DNA from: SYIM01 sp041182885
GTDB lineage: Bacteria; Pseudomonadota; Gammaproteobacteria; Burkholderiales; Burkholderiaceae_E
DNA length: 22,703 nucleotides
Direction of reading: 5' to 3'
Assembly: GCA_049423065.1 (NCBI GenBank)
Contig: JBMSQB010000074.1
Span: 1 to 22,703 of the forward strand
The notes under the pieces: generated by a model
Database searches by the model: none
Told to the model about the DNA's origin: nothing
What the model saw: only the letters and a program-made list of their open reading frames with translations
Position numbers and translations under genes: made by a program
In this document: piece after piece, positions 7,012-14,240 of the stretch
Position numbering within the stretch: the stretch's first letter is position 1
How the letters are laid out: each line of letters opens with the position of its first letter

Positions 7012-7506
7012 TCATTTGTCGAGGGCGCACTGCACCGGGTGCGAGCCGAGCAGCGCGATGATCTGCGCGGGCGCAAGCGACACCAGATAGCCGCGCCGAC
7101 CACCGTTCAGGTAGACGCGATCAAATTGTTCCATGGTGGATTCGTGATAAACCGGAAGCGCCTTGCGCAGGCCAAACGGCGAGGTGCCACCCACCAGGTA
7201 GCCGGTATGACGGTTTGCCACGTCCGGCGCACACGGCTCGACCGACTTCACGCCAATCTGGCGGGCAAGTGCCTTGGTGGACACCTTGCGGTCGCCATGC
7301 ATGAGCACCACCAGCGCACGCGCGCGTTCATCCTGCATGATGAGGGTCTTGAAGACCTGGTGTTCATTCACGCCCAGCTGGCGCGCTGATTCAGCGGTGC
7401 CGCCGTGCTCGACATAGTCATAGGGATGTTCATCAAATGCCACCCGACGCTCGCGCAGAAAGCGCGTGGCGGGTGTCTCCGACACATGACGGACGCGCTC
7501 GTTCAT
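7012..7506 (-). CDS. ybaK: Cys-tRNA(Pro) deacylase YbaK/EbsC
   Basis: Editing factor that hydrolyses Cys-tRNA(Pro) formed when prolyl-tRNA synthetase mischarges cysteine. The 164-residue protein matches YbaK throughout. It has TPATRFLRERRVAF at the N-terminus, the VFKTLI segment with the conserved lysine K53, GDRKVSTKALA, and the GGTSPFGLRK loop (106-115) that shapes the active site. The ATG overlaps the TGA of the upstream reductase gene as ATGA, so translational coupling is likely. Length is typical. Nothing is missing from the catalytic region. Confidence 0.96.
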   Translation of the reverse strand: MNERVRHVSETPATRFLRERRVAFDEHPYDYVEHGGTAESARQLGVNEHQVFKTLIMQDERARALVVLMHGDRKVSTKALARQIGVKSVEPCAPDVANRHTGYLVGGTSPFGLRKALPVYHESTMEQFDRVYLNGGRRGYLVSLAPAQIIALLGSHPVQCALDK

Positions 7507-8510
7507 GGGGTGACGGGTGCCTCGGGGTAGAGCCCGCGGGTGCGCGCAAAGAGACGCGTGAGCCCGAGCAAGGCGTCAGTGAACGGCGTTTCAACGCCCA
7601 CCGCCGCGCCGATTTCCTGCACCGAACCCACCAGCGCATCGAGTTCGATCGGCCGATGGGCCTCGACATCCTGAAGCATGGAGGTCTTGAAAGCGCCGAT
7701 CTTGCGGGTGACCTGATGACGCTCTTCCGGCGAAATGTCGATCGGCAGACCGATGCGGGCACCGATGGCCGATGCCTCGGTCATGGCCCGACTCACAAAG
7801 CCACGCACCAGCGGGTCATCGAGCACCCGGTCGGCGGTGGCGCCCGTGAGCGCCGACACCGGATTCATGGTCATGTTGCCCCAGAGCTTGAACCAGACCT
7901 CCTGCTGGATCCGGGCCTCGCGATCGGTCTGGAAACCGGCGGCTTCAAAGGCTGCCACGGCAGCATCGCAGCGCGCGCTCGCGCGGCCATCGGGCTCGCC
8001 AATGATGATCCGGACCGGTGTCGCGCGACGCACCACACCTGGCGCGGGCGTGCTCGCCCCCAGATGAAGCACCGATCCGATCACCCGGGAAGGTGGCATC
8101 CGGGCCGCCAGGCTGCCATCGGGGTCGATCGACTGCCAGCGCCGCTCGGCCAGCGCGGCGTCGAGTCCGTGAAAAAACCACCAGGGAACACCATTCATCG
8201 CCGACAAAATGGCGGTGTCGGGGCCCAGGAGCGCAGCCACCGAGTTGGCGACCTCGGGTAGCGCCGGTGCCTTGACTGACAGCACCACCAGATCCACCCG
8301 TCCGAGTGCGCGCGGGTCATCGCTCACCTCGAGCGGAAATTGCGAGCGCTGCTCGCCGTCGGGTCCGGGCTCGATCAGCTGCAGTCCATTTCGCCGCACC
8401 GCTTCAAGCGTTTTGCCGCGCGCGAGCGCACACACCTCGAGGCCCGCACGCGCCATCATCGCAGCGGTCAACCCGCCAACTGCACCCAGTCCAACGATCG
8501 CAATCCGCAC
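7503..8510 (-). CDS. panE: ApbA/PanE-family 2-dehydropantoate 2-reductase
   Basis: An NADPH-dependent ketoacid reductase. In the pantothenate pathway the reaction is ketopantoate to pantoate. The protein opens RIAIVGLGAVGG, a Rossmann loop. Numbered from the chosen start, it has the conserved asparagine in MNGVPWW (N106), the catalytic-lysine helix KLWGNMTMNPVSALTG (K208, N212), and SMLQDVEAHRPIELDAL (S277, E289), all hallmarks of PanE. The start is taken as GTG 8510, giving 335 residues, because AGGGGA lies 7 nt upstream. An in-frame GTG at 8531 would add seven residues. The NGVPWWFFHG variant marks a subgroup that often occurs as a paralogue, so the true substrate may differ. It is coupled to ybaK by a 4-bp overlap. 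Confidence 0.85.
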   Translation of the reverse strand: MRIAIVGLGAVGGLTAAMMARAGLEVCALARGKTLEAVRRNGLQLIEPGPDGEQRSQFPLEVSDDPRALGRVDLVVLSVKAPALPEVANSVAALLGPDTAILSAMNGVPWWFFHGLDAALAERRWQSIDPDGSLAARMPPSRVIGSVLHLGASTPAPGVVRRATPVRIIIGEPDGRASARCDAAVAAFEAAGFQTDREARIQQEVWFKLWGNMTMNPVSALTGATADRVLDDPLVRGFVSRAMTEASAIGARIGLPIDISPEERHQVTRKIGAFKTSMLQDVEAHRPIELDALVGSVQEIGAAVGVETPFTDALLGLTRLFARTRGLYPEAPVTP

Positions 8511-8618
8511 AGCCCGTCCCCTTGGTCTCACCAGGACACGCCCCCAGGGCGGCCCGGCACGTGGCGTTGAAGTATGCCCGATTCAGCGCGGCGGGCGCGC
8601 GCGAACAACCAGGCCGTG

Positions 8619-9539
8619 CTAGCCGCGCGGATGGTGCTGCGCGTGCAGCGTCTTCAGGCGCTCGCGCGCGACATGCGTATAGATCTGCGTGGTGGAAATA
8701 TCGGCATGCCCGAGCAGCATCTGAACCACGCGCAGGTCGGCGCCATGCTGCAGCAAGTGGGTGGCAAAAGCATGCCGCAGCGTGTGGGGCGAGAGCGGTG
8801 CAGTGATGCCGGCCACGATCGAATAACGACGAATCAGCGTCCAGAACATCTGCCGGGTCATCGCCCGGCCACGCTGCGTCACGAACATGGCATCCGAGGC
8901 GCGCTCGCCCAGAAGATCGCGCCGGGCCTCGCCCATCCAGCGGCCAAGCCAGTGGCAGGCATGTTCGCCAAGCGGCACCAGCCGTTCCTTGTTGCCCTTG
9001 CCGATCACGCGCACCACGCCCTGCTCGAGTGATACGCCCACGGACGGCAGATCGACCAGTTCGGAGACCCGCAGGCCGGTGGCATAGAGCGTCTCGAGCA
9101 TGGCCCGGTCACGAAGCCCCAGCGGCGTGGTGACATCGGGGGCCTCGAGCAGCGCCTCGACCTGCGCAAACGACAACGTGGAGGGAAAGCGCTGCGGCTG
9201 GCGCGCCGTGCGAAGCCGAAGCGACGGATCGTCAGGGCGCCGGCCCTCCCTCATCAGATGACGAAAAAACCGCCGGAATACCGATAGCCGCCGATTGGCA
9301 CTCGCGGGACGTGAATCAGGGTGACGCGCGGCGATGTAGGCGCGAAGGTCGGCCTCGGTCGCAGCGTCGAGTTCCGCCTGACGGGTGCTGCCAAGCCACG
9401 CGGCAAACAGCGCAAGGTCGCGCCGATACGCCGCCAGCGTGTTGCGCGAGAGCCCGTCCTCCAGGCCCACCGCGTCGCAGAACGCCTCGATGGCTCGCAG
9501 GCCCTGCTCCGATACACTGTCGCCGCGCTCACTCATCAT
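8619..9539 (-). CDS. xerD: Site-specific tyrosine recombinase XerD
   Basis: Acts with XerC and FtsK at dif sites to resolve chromosome dimers. The 306-residue protein has an N-terminal SAM-like core-binding domain (about 10-105) with LSRNTLAAYRRDL. The C-terminal catalytic domain carries R157 (ATGLRVSEL), K181 (VIGKGNKERLVPL), H252 and R255 (SPHTLRHAFATHLL), H278 (LLGHADISTTQIYTH) and the nucleophile Y287. The ending HHPRG and overall wording match XerD rather than XerC. It starts with two consecutive ATGs (9539 or 9536). AAAAGGAG lies 13 nt before the first, inside the divergent AEC gene, and the two genes overlap at their start codons. This is the chromosomal housekeeping recombinase, not a mobile integrase. 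Confidence 0.95.
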   Translation of the reverse strand: MMSERGDSVSEQGLRAIEAFCDAVGLEDGLSRNTLAAYRRDLALFAAWLGSTRQAELDAATEADLRAYIAARHPDSRPASANRRLSVFRRFFRHLMREGRRPDDPSLRLRTARQPQRFPSTLSFAQVEALLEAPDVTTPLGLRDRAMLETLYATGLRVSELVDLPSVGVSLEQGVVRVIGKGNKERLVPLGEHACHWLGRWMGEARRDLLGERASDAMFVTQRGRAMTRQMFWTLIRRYSIVAGITAPLSPHTLRHAFATHLLQHGADLRVVQMLLGHADISTTQIYTHVARERLKTLHAQHHPRG

Positions 9540-10452
9540 GAATACCGTCTGGCTCCTTTTGCCCGACCTGACGCTGATTGCGATCGGGTTCGTGCTCCAC
9601 CGCAGCTATTTTCGAGATCAGGCCTTCTGGCCGGTCCTGGAAAAGCTTACCTATTTCGTGCTGTTTCCGGCATTGTTGTTTGCAACCGTCTCGCGCACCC
9701 CCATCAATCCGGCCGAGGCCGGGCCCACGCTCGGCGCGGTGCTGGGTGCGGTCGGTGCGGGCGTGGCGCTCGGCTATCTCGCCCGCCCCGTGCTCAATCC
9801 AGACCCGCGTCAGTTCGCCTCGGGCGTGCAGTGTGCCTTTCGGTTCAACTCCTACGTGTTTCTCGCGCTCTCTCACCGGCTGGCGGGCGATGCAGGCCTG
9901 TCGCTGGCTGCGGTCATCATCGGTATCGCGGTCCCGCCCATCAATGTCGCAGCCGTCTGGCCCCTTGCCCGAAATTCAGGCGGTGGCCTCATGCGTGAAC
10001 TCGCACGCAACCCGCTTCTTCTTGCCACCGTCGCCGGGTTGGCTGCCAACCTCTCGGGGCTGCGACTGCCGGATCTCATTGAAAACACCTTGCTGCGCCT
10101 GGGCTCCGCCTCGCTGGTCCTGGGGCTGCTGAGCGCAGGCGCGGGCCTCAAACTGGGGATCTTCGCCCAGGGCGATCCCGCGGCGCGCAAACGCACGCTG
10201 ATGCTCGCGGGTTGGTTCATCGCGGTCAAACTTGCCGCCATGCCGCTGGTGGCACTGGTGCTCACACGCGTACTCGAGCTTCCCCCCGTTCCCGCCCAGA
10301 TTGTGGTCGCCTATGCGGCGCTCCCCACCGCCCCGGCCGCCTACATCCTCGCGAGCCGCATGGGCGGGGATGGTGCGTTTGTGGCAATGCTGATCAGCAT
10401 GACGCTGATCGCGTCAGCGCTTGCACTGCCGTTCTGGATCGCCCTGGTCTGA
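9538..10452 (+). CDS. AEC-family (auxin efflux carrier-like) transporter
   Basis: A 304-residue inner-membrane carrier with about ten hydrophobic segments in two five-helix halves. It starts directly in a membrane helix (MNTVWLLLPDLTLIAIGFVL). Family features include the early LTYFVLFPALLF segment, the central CAFRFNSYVFLAL helix and the late AAYAALPTAPAAYILA-type helix, here YAALPTAPAAYILASRMGG. Bacterial AEC members move dicarboxylates, malonate or other anions. The substrate cannot be read from sequence and no metabolic partner is adjacent. The ATG at 9538 is chosen because the first helix begins there. It shares CATG with the divergent xerD start, so its promoter must lie inside xerD (a TACACT at 9513-9518 is one weak candidate). 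The 3' end overlaps convergent queG by 39 bp. Confidence 0.9.
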   Translation: MNTVWLLLPDLTLIAIGFVLHRSYFRDQAFWPVLEKLTYFVLFPALLFATVSRTPINPAEAGPTLGAVLGAVGAGVALGYLARPVLNPDPRQFASGVQCAFRFNSYVFLALSHRLAGDAGLSLAAVIIGIAVPPINVAAVWPLARNSGGGLMRELARNPLLLATVAGLAANLSGLRLPDLIENTLLRLGSASLVLGLLSAGAGLKLGIFAQGDPAARKRTLMLAGWFIAVKLAAMPLVALVLTRVLELPPVPAQIVVAYAALPTAPAAYILASRMGGDGAFVAMLISMTLIASALALPFWIALV

Positions 10453-11598
10453 AGACGGGCTCAGGCGCTTCGCCTCGCGCCTCAGCTGGTCGATCGCCCA
10501 GACGACATGCTCACGCACCACCGCCGACGGGTGGGTCTCGCGCAAGGAGAGCGCGGCGAGAAGACTGGCCCGCTCGTCGCTTGACCGAGGATCGGCGTTG
10601 CCGATTGCAACGGCGAGATTGCGCAGCCAGCGCTCATGACCGATCCGGCGGATCGGGCTGCCCGCTGTGCGCTCGGTAAAAGTCGCCTCATCCCAGGCGA
10701 ACAGATCAATCAAAATCGCCGAATCCAGGCCATGCCGGGGCGCGAAGTCGCTGACTGTGGACGGCTGGGCAAACTTGTTCCAGGGACACACCAGCTGACA
10801 ATCGTCGCAACCAAAAATCCGGTTGCCAATCAGTGGCCGAAGCGCCTCGGGAATACTGCCGGCGTGTTCGATCGTCAGATAGGCAATACAGCGCCTGGCA
10901 TCGAGCCGATAGGGCGCAATGATCGCGCGCGTCGGGCACACCTCGATACAGCGGCTGCAGCGACCGCAGCGATCGGGCTCGGGCGTCTGCTCGGCAAGCG
11001 GCAGGTCCGTGTAAAGGGTGCCGATGAAACTCATCGACCCGCGACGACGGCCGATGAGCAGGGTGTGCTTGCCCCGCCAACCCAGGCCAGCGCGCGTGGC
11101 GAGTTCGACCTCCATCACCGGCGCCGAATCGCAAAACGCGCGATAACCGAACGGGCCGATCGCCTCGCCAATCCGGTCGGCCAGACGCTGCAGGCGTTGC
11201 CGCACCACCTTGTGGTAGTCACGGCCCAGCGCGTACCGCGCAACGAATGCGCGCCTGCCATCGGCAATCGTGGACCAGGCGTGGTCGCGCCAGTGTGGCG
11301 CGCTGGGCGTGTAATCAAGCGTCACCATCAGCGCGCTGACCGCACCCGGCATCAGTTCCTCGGGGTGTCCGCGCAGCCGCTCGTGGCGCGCCATGTAGTC
11401 CATCTCACCGTGCATGCCGGCGGCGAGCCACGCCCGCAGTCCGGATCGAACCTCGTGAGAGAGCGTGAGTCGCGTCGTACCGAGCGAGGAAAAGCCGAGC
11501 TCGGATGCCCAGCGCTGCAGCTGGGGCAGATCGGGGAGCCGGGCGGGAGCGGGCTCGGCCACGGCCCCTTGCCGGTCGGGATTCGTTGATCCAGTCAT
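10414..11598 (-). CDS. queG: Epoxyqueuosine reductase QueG
   Basis: Last step of queuosine synthesis. It is a cobalamin- and iron-sulfur-dependent enzyme reducing epoxyqueuosine to queuosine at wobble position 34 of GUN tRNAs. The 394-residue protein has the N-terminal cobalamin-binding domain with RYALGRDYHKVV and GWRGKHTLLI. Two 4Fe-4S clusters follow: CGRCSRCIEVCP (C211, C214, C217, C221) and CDDCQLVCPWNKFA (C264, C267, C271), with C237 between them. A C-terminal HEAT-like region (about 320-385) is typical of the longer QueG forms. The ATG has no Shine-Dalgarno, and TAGAAT ends 6 nt upstream. It is divergent from tsaE across 83 bp and convergent with the AEC gene with a 39-bp overlap. Confidence 0.97.
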   Translation of the reverse strand: MTGSTNPDRQGAVAEPAPARLPDLPQLQRWASELGFSSLGTTRLTLSHEVRSGLRAWLAAGMHGEMDYMARHERLRGHPEELMPGAVSALMVTLDYTPSAPHWRDHAWSTIADGRRAFVARYALGRDYHKVVRQRLQRLADRIGEAIGPFGYRAFCDSAPVMEVELATRAGLGWRGKHTLLIGRRRGSMSFIGTLYTDLPLAEQTPEPDRCGRCSRCIEVCPTRAIIAPYRLDARRCIAYLTIEHAGSIPEALRPLIGNRIFGCDDCQLVCPWNKFAQPSTVSDFAPRHGLDSAILIDLFAWDEATFTERTAGSPIRRIGHERWLRNLAVAIGNADPRSSDERASLLAALSLRETHPSAVVREHVVWAIDQLRREAKRLSPSSDQGDPERQCKR

Positions 11599-11604
11599 GC
11601 GGTC

Positions 11605-11635
11605 ATTCTAGGAGGGTCGGTTAAATTGCCGGCAA
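11605..11635. promoter_or_regulatory. queG -10-like hexamer and central palindrome
   Basis: In the 83-bp queG/tsaE divergent spacer, TAGAAT on the minus strand (11610-11605; 5 of 6 match to TATAAT) ends 6 nt before the queG ATG. TTGCCG lies 19 nt further upstream, a poor -35. The spacer also holds the perfect 10-bp palindrome TTGCCGGCAA (11626-11635), which overlaps that -35 and could be an operator or chance. I see no clear promoter for tsaE. Confidence 0.35.
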
Positions 11636-11681
11636 AGTCCTCGTCAAACGCCTCCGTTACCGATTTTCTTGCGACCCCCGC

Positions 11682-12269
11682 ATGCCGCCCTCCGACCCTG
11701 ACCCCACCCCGCGCCCCGCCCCGCTTTACGCCCCGCTTCACGCCCTGCTTCACGCCCGGGGCCTGCTCTCAGGCGTCGACGCCACACACCGGCTTGCGGC
11801 CCGGGTTGCGACCTGCCTCACGCCGGGGTTTCGTCTTTATCTAAGCGGTGATCTGGGCACAGGCAAAACCACCCTGGTTCGCGAGCTGCTGCGGGCGCTG
11901 GGCCACCGGGGCCGCGTTGCAAGTCCCACCTACACCCTGATCGAACCTTATAATCTGTCGAGGTTTGATCTTCATCATTTTGATTTTTATAGGCTCACAC
12001 ATCCGGGTGCTTGGCGCGATGCAGGCTTTGAAGACGCTTTCGACAGCCAGACCGTGGTGGTGGTCGAGTGGCCTGAACACGCGGGCGATGGCTTGCCCGC
12101 GCCCGACCTGCATCTTTGGCTTTCCGCCGACCCTGGCGAGGCCGAGGACGAGCGCGGGCTTGCAGCGACTGCATTCAGCAACCGGGGGCAGGCGTGTCTG
12201 ACCGCGCTCCTCGACGCCGGCTTTTGCGCCACGGTGCCGTCGCCGGACTGGGGTTGCGCAGCGCGCTGA
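11682..12269 (+). CDS. tsaE: tRNA t6A biosynthesis ATPase TsaE
   Basis: P-loop ATPase that assists the TsaB-TsaD complex in t6A37 formation. The 195-residue protein carries the Walker A motif GDLGTGKTT (G56-T64), SPTYTLIEPY (from S81), HFDFYRL, and VVVVEWPEH with the conserved Glu-Trp-Pro. It is longer than E. coli TsaE (153 residues). An N-terminal proline-rich stretch of about 30 residues precedes the conserved core. About 16 residues at the C-terminus (from GFCATV) read through the beginning of amiC and are probably non-conserved. The ATG at 11682 is the first start available in frame, and a start further in is possible. It overlaps amiC by 76 bp in another frame, suggesting cotranscription and coupling. 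Confidence 0.95.
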   Translation: MPPSDPDPTPRPAPLYAPLHALLHARGLLSGVDATHRLAARVATCLTPGFRLYLSGDLGTGKTTLVRELLRALGHRGRVASPTYTLIEPYNLSRFDLHHFDFYRLTHPGAWRDAGFEDAFDSQTVVVVEWPEHAGDGLPAPDLHLWLSADPGEAEDERGLAATAFSNRGQACLTALLDAGFCATVPSPDWGCAAR

Positions 12270-13528
12270 TCGCAAGCGGTCAGCTCGCGCTTGATCTGGG
12301 CTTTGCGCAGGCGGCAAGCGTGCTCGCGATGCGCGTATGGCCAGCCCCCGATTACACCCGCATTGCCTTCGAACTCGACACGCCGCTAAAGGCCACGCAG
12401 CGGCTGCAGGCCTCGCCACCGCGGCTCATCATCGACATGGAGGGCATCACCGCCCCACCCGAGCGGCTCGCCTCGATGCTGCCCAGGGTGGACCCGGGTG
12501 ACCCGGTGCTGTCAGCGGCGCGCTTCAGTGCGCTCAAGGCGCGCACCATCCGGCTTGAGCTCGATCTGAAAACCGGCGTCACACCCGACGTCTTCACCCT
12601 GCCACCGGTTGCCTCCTACCGGCATCGGCTGGTGATCGATCTCTATCCCGCGGTTCGGCATGATCCGCTGCGGGAGCTGTTGGATGACCGGCGCCGGTCG
12701 CAGGCGGACCGGGCGCCACACGATCCTGCCAACGATCTGCCCGGATCGCGCGCCAGCACAGGGCCCGCGCAGCGCGACCCGGCTCCACGCGCGCAGACCC
12801 CGCGCAACGCGGCCCCGCCCGGCGTCTTCACGATCGCGGTGGATGCCGGGCATGGCGGCGAAGACCCGGGCGCGATCGGTCCCGGGGGCACCCAGGAAAA
12901 AGACGTGGTGCTCGCAATCGCCCGCCGGCTCCATGCGCAAATCAACCAGCAGACCGACATGCGCAGCATCCTGACCCGCTCGGGCGATTATTTCGTGCCG
13001 CTCGGGCAGCGTGTGGTGCGCGCACGGCGGGCGCGCGCCGATCTGTTCGTCTCGATTCATGCCGACGCGTACATCGAGCCGCACGCACGGGGCGCCTCGG
13101 TCTATGTGCTTTCCGAGCGCGGCGCGAGCAGCACCTCGGCGCGCTGGCTCGCCGATCGGGAAAACGGCGCCGACCAGATTGGCGGCGTGAATCTGGCGGT
13201 GCGTGACCGCGAGCTGCGACGCGTGCTGCTCGACCTGTCGACCAGCGCGCAGATTCGCGATTCAGCCAAGCTGGCCGCCGAAGTGCTGCACCAGCTTGAG
13301 CAGGTCGGGCGGCTCCACAAGCGAGATGCCGAGCATGCAGCGTTCGCGGTTCTGAAGGCGCCCGACATTCCGTCCATCCTGGTCGAGACCGCGTTCATCA
13401 GCAATCCGGATGAGGAGCGGCGCCTGTCCGATCCACAGCATCAGAACCGGCTGGCCGAGGCAATCTTCAGCGGGATCCGGTCGTATCTGATCCGTCACGC
13501 AGCGGCGCCGCGGAACCCGGCTGCGTAG
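12194..13528 (+). CDS. amiC: N-acetylmuramoyl-L-alanine amidase AmiC (Tat-exported)
   Basis: Periplasmic zinc amidase that cleaves septal peptidoglycan so daughter cells can separate. The start is GTG 12194, preceded by a purine-rich GGGGGCAGG. It yields a twin-arginine signal, SDRAPRRRLLRHG, then a hydrophobic stretch and an AQAAS cleavage region near residue 40. The 444-residue protein has an AMIN targeting domain (about 45-155), a Pro/Arg/Ala-rich linker and a C-terminal Amidase_3 domain. Predicted zinc ligands and catalytic residues are H221 (VDAGHGGEDPGA), E235 (TQEKDVV), H289 (VSIHADA) and E398 (ILVETAFISNP). The segment GADQIGGVNLAVRDRELRRVLLDLS corresponds to the autoinhibitory helix relieved by LytM-type activators. 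It overlaps tsaE upstream and convergent dedA by 62 bp downstream. Confidence 0.95.
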   Translation: MSDRAPRRRLLRHGAVAGLGLRSALIASGQLALDLGFAQAASVLAMRVWPAPDYTRIAFELDTPLKATQRLQASPPRLIIDMEGITAPPERLASMLPRVDPGDPVLSAARFSALKARTIRLELDLKTGVTPDVFTLPPVASYRHRLVIDLYPAVRHDPLRELLDDRRRSQADRAPHDPANDLPGSRASTGPAQRDPAPRAQTPRNAAPPGVFTIAVDAGHGGEDPGAIGPGGTQEKDVVLAIARRLHAQINQQTDMRSILTRSGDYFVPLGQRVVRARRARADLFVSIHADAYIEPHARGASVYVLSERGASSTSARWLADRENGADQIGGVNLAVRDRELRRVLLDLSTSAQIRDSAKLAAEVLHQLEQVGRLHKRDAEHAAFAVLKAPDIPSILVETAFISNPDEERRLSDPQHQNRLAEAIFSGIRSYLIRHAAAPRNPAA

Positions 13529-14180
13529 CGGCACGGCGCCTGCGCAGCCAGCCAAGCAGCTGGCGCAGCACTTCGAAGAGCGCCGGCAGGCCAGGAATGA
13601 TGATCATGGCGAGCGTGACCCACTGGAAGTGTTCCTTCACCCAGGGGGTGTTGCCGAACACATAACCCAGCCCCGACAGGCTGATCACCCAGATGAGTGC
13701 ACCGACCACGTTGTAGAGCGTGAACTTCGAGCGCGTCATCTCGGCCACGCCCGCCACGAAAGGCGCAAAGGTCCGGATGAAGGGCAGAAAGCGGCCAATG
13801 ATGATCGTCATGGCGCCGTAGCGTTCATAGAAGGCATGCGTGCGATCGAACGCATCCCGGTTGAACCAGCGCGATCGCTGCCAGCCGAACACCTTGGGGC
13901 CGACCGCTCGCCCGATGGTGTAATTGAGGGCATCACCGGCGATTGCCGCGGTCACGAGAAGCGCCATCAGAATGCCGATGTCCATGCCGCCCACCGCCGC
14001 GATGGCGCCGCACACGAAGAGCAGCGAATCACCGGGCAGAAACGGCATCACCACCAATCCGGTCTCGACAAAAATGATGAGAAAGAGCACCGCGTAAATC
14101 CACGGGCCCCACTGCTGCACCATGGCGGCAAGATGCTTGTCCAGGTGCAGGAAAATATCGATGAGCTGGGCAAAGTCCAT
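13467..14180 (-). CDS. DedA-family membrane protein
   Basis: Inner-membrane protein of the DedA/VTT superfamily. Characterised members in E. coli (YqjA, YghB) support membrane homeostasis, and some members flip undecaprenyl phosphate or phosphatidylethanolamine. The 237-residue form chosen here begins MDFAQLIDIFLHLDKHLA. It shows E39 in FVETGLVV, the FLPGDS loop (D51), a GDALNYTIGR segment, and GRFLPFIRTFAPFVAG with R130 and R136, the acidic and basic residues known to be essential in YqjA/YghB. About four to six hydrophobic helices are visible, with an RRRR tail. The ATG at 14180 has no Shine-Dalgarno, and TATCAT ends 6 nt upstream. It is divergent from mutL across 60 bp, and its 3' end lies inside amiC. 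Confidence 0.93.
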   Translation of the reverse strand: MDFAQLIDIFLHLDKHLAAMVQQWGPWIYAVLFLIIFVETGLVVMPFLPGDSLLFVCGAIAAVGGMDIGILMALLVTAAIAGDALNYTIGRAVGPKVFGWQRSRWFNRDAFDRTHAFYERYGAMTIIIGRFLPFIRTFAPFVAGVAEMTRSKFTLYNVVGALIWVISLSGLGYVFGNTPWVKEHFQWVTLAMIIIPGLPALFEVLRQLLGWLRRRRAATQPGSAAPLRDGSDTTGSR

Positions 14181-14186
14181 TGGCCG

Positions 14187-14192
14187 ATGATA
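14187..14192 (-). promoter_or_regulatory. dedA -10-like hexamer, leaderless spacing
   Basis: TATCAT on the minus strand matches TATAAT at 5 of 6 positions and ends exactly 6 nt before the dedA ATG. A transcript starting 7 nt downstream of it would begin at the A of the start codon. No convincing -35 is seen at 16-18 nt spacing. Confidence 0.45.
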
Positions 14193-14228
14193 CAGGTCAG
14201 CGCCCGACCGACTGCGCGGCTGACCCGA

Positions 14229-14234
14229 TAGAAT
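14229..14234 (+). promoter_or_regulatory. mutL -10-like hexamer, leaderless spacing
   Basis: TAGAAT matches TATAAT at 5 of 6 positions and ends exactly 6 nt before the mutL GTG. The intervening CCAGGG is too close to the start to act as a normal Shine-Dalgarno. The -35 region is GC-rich and weak. The same hexamer at the same distance precedes queG. Confidence 0.45.
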
Positions 14235-14240
14235 CCAGGG

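Noticed and set aside
8619..9539. Tyrosine recombinase as evidence of an integrated mobile element
   Set aside because: The protein is a clear housekeeping XerD. No attachment-site repeats, tRNA target, transposase or phage genes accompany it.
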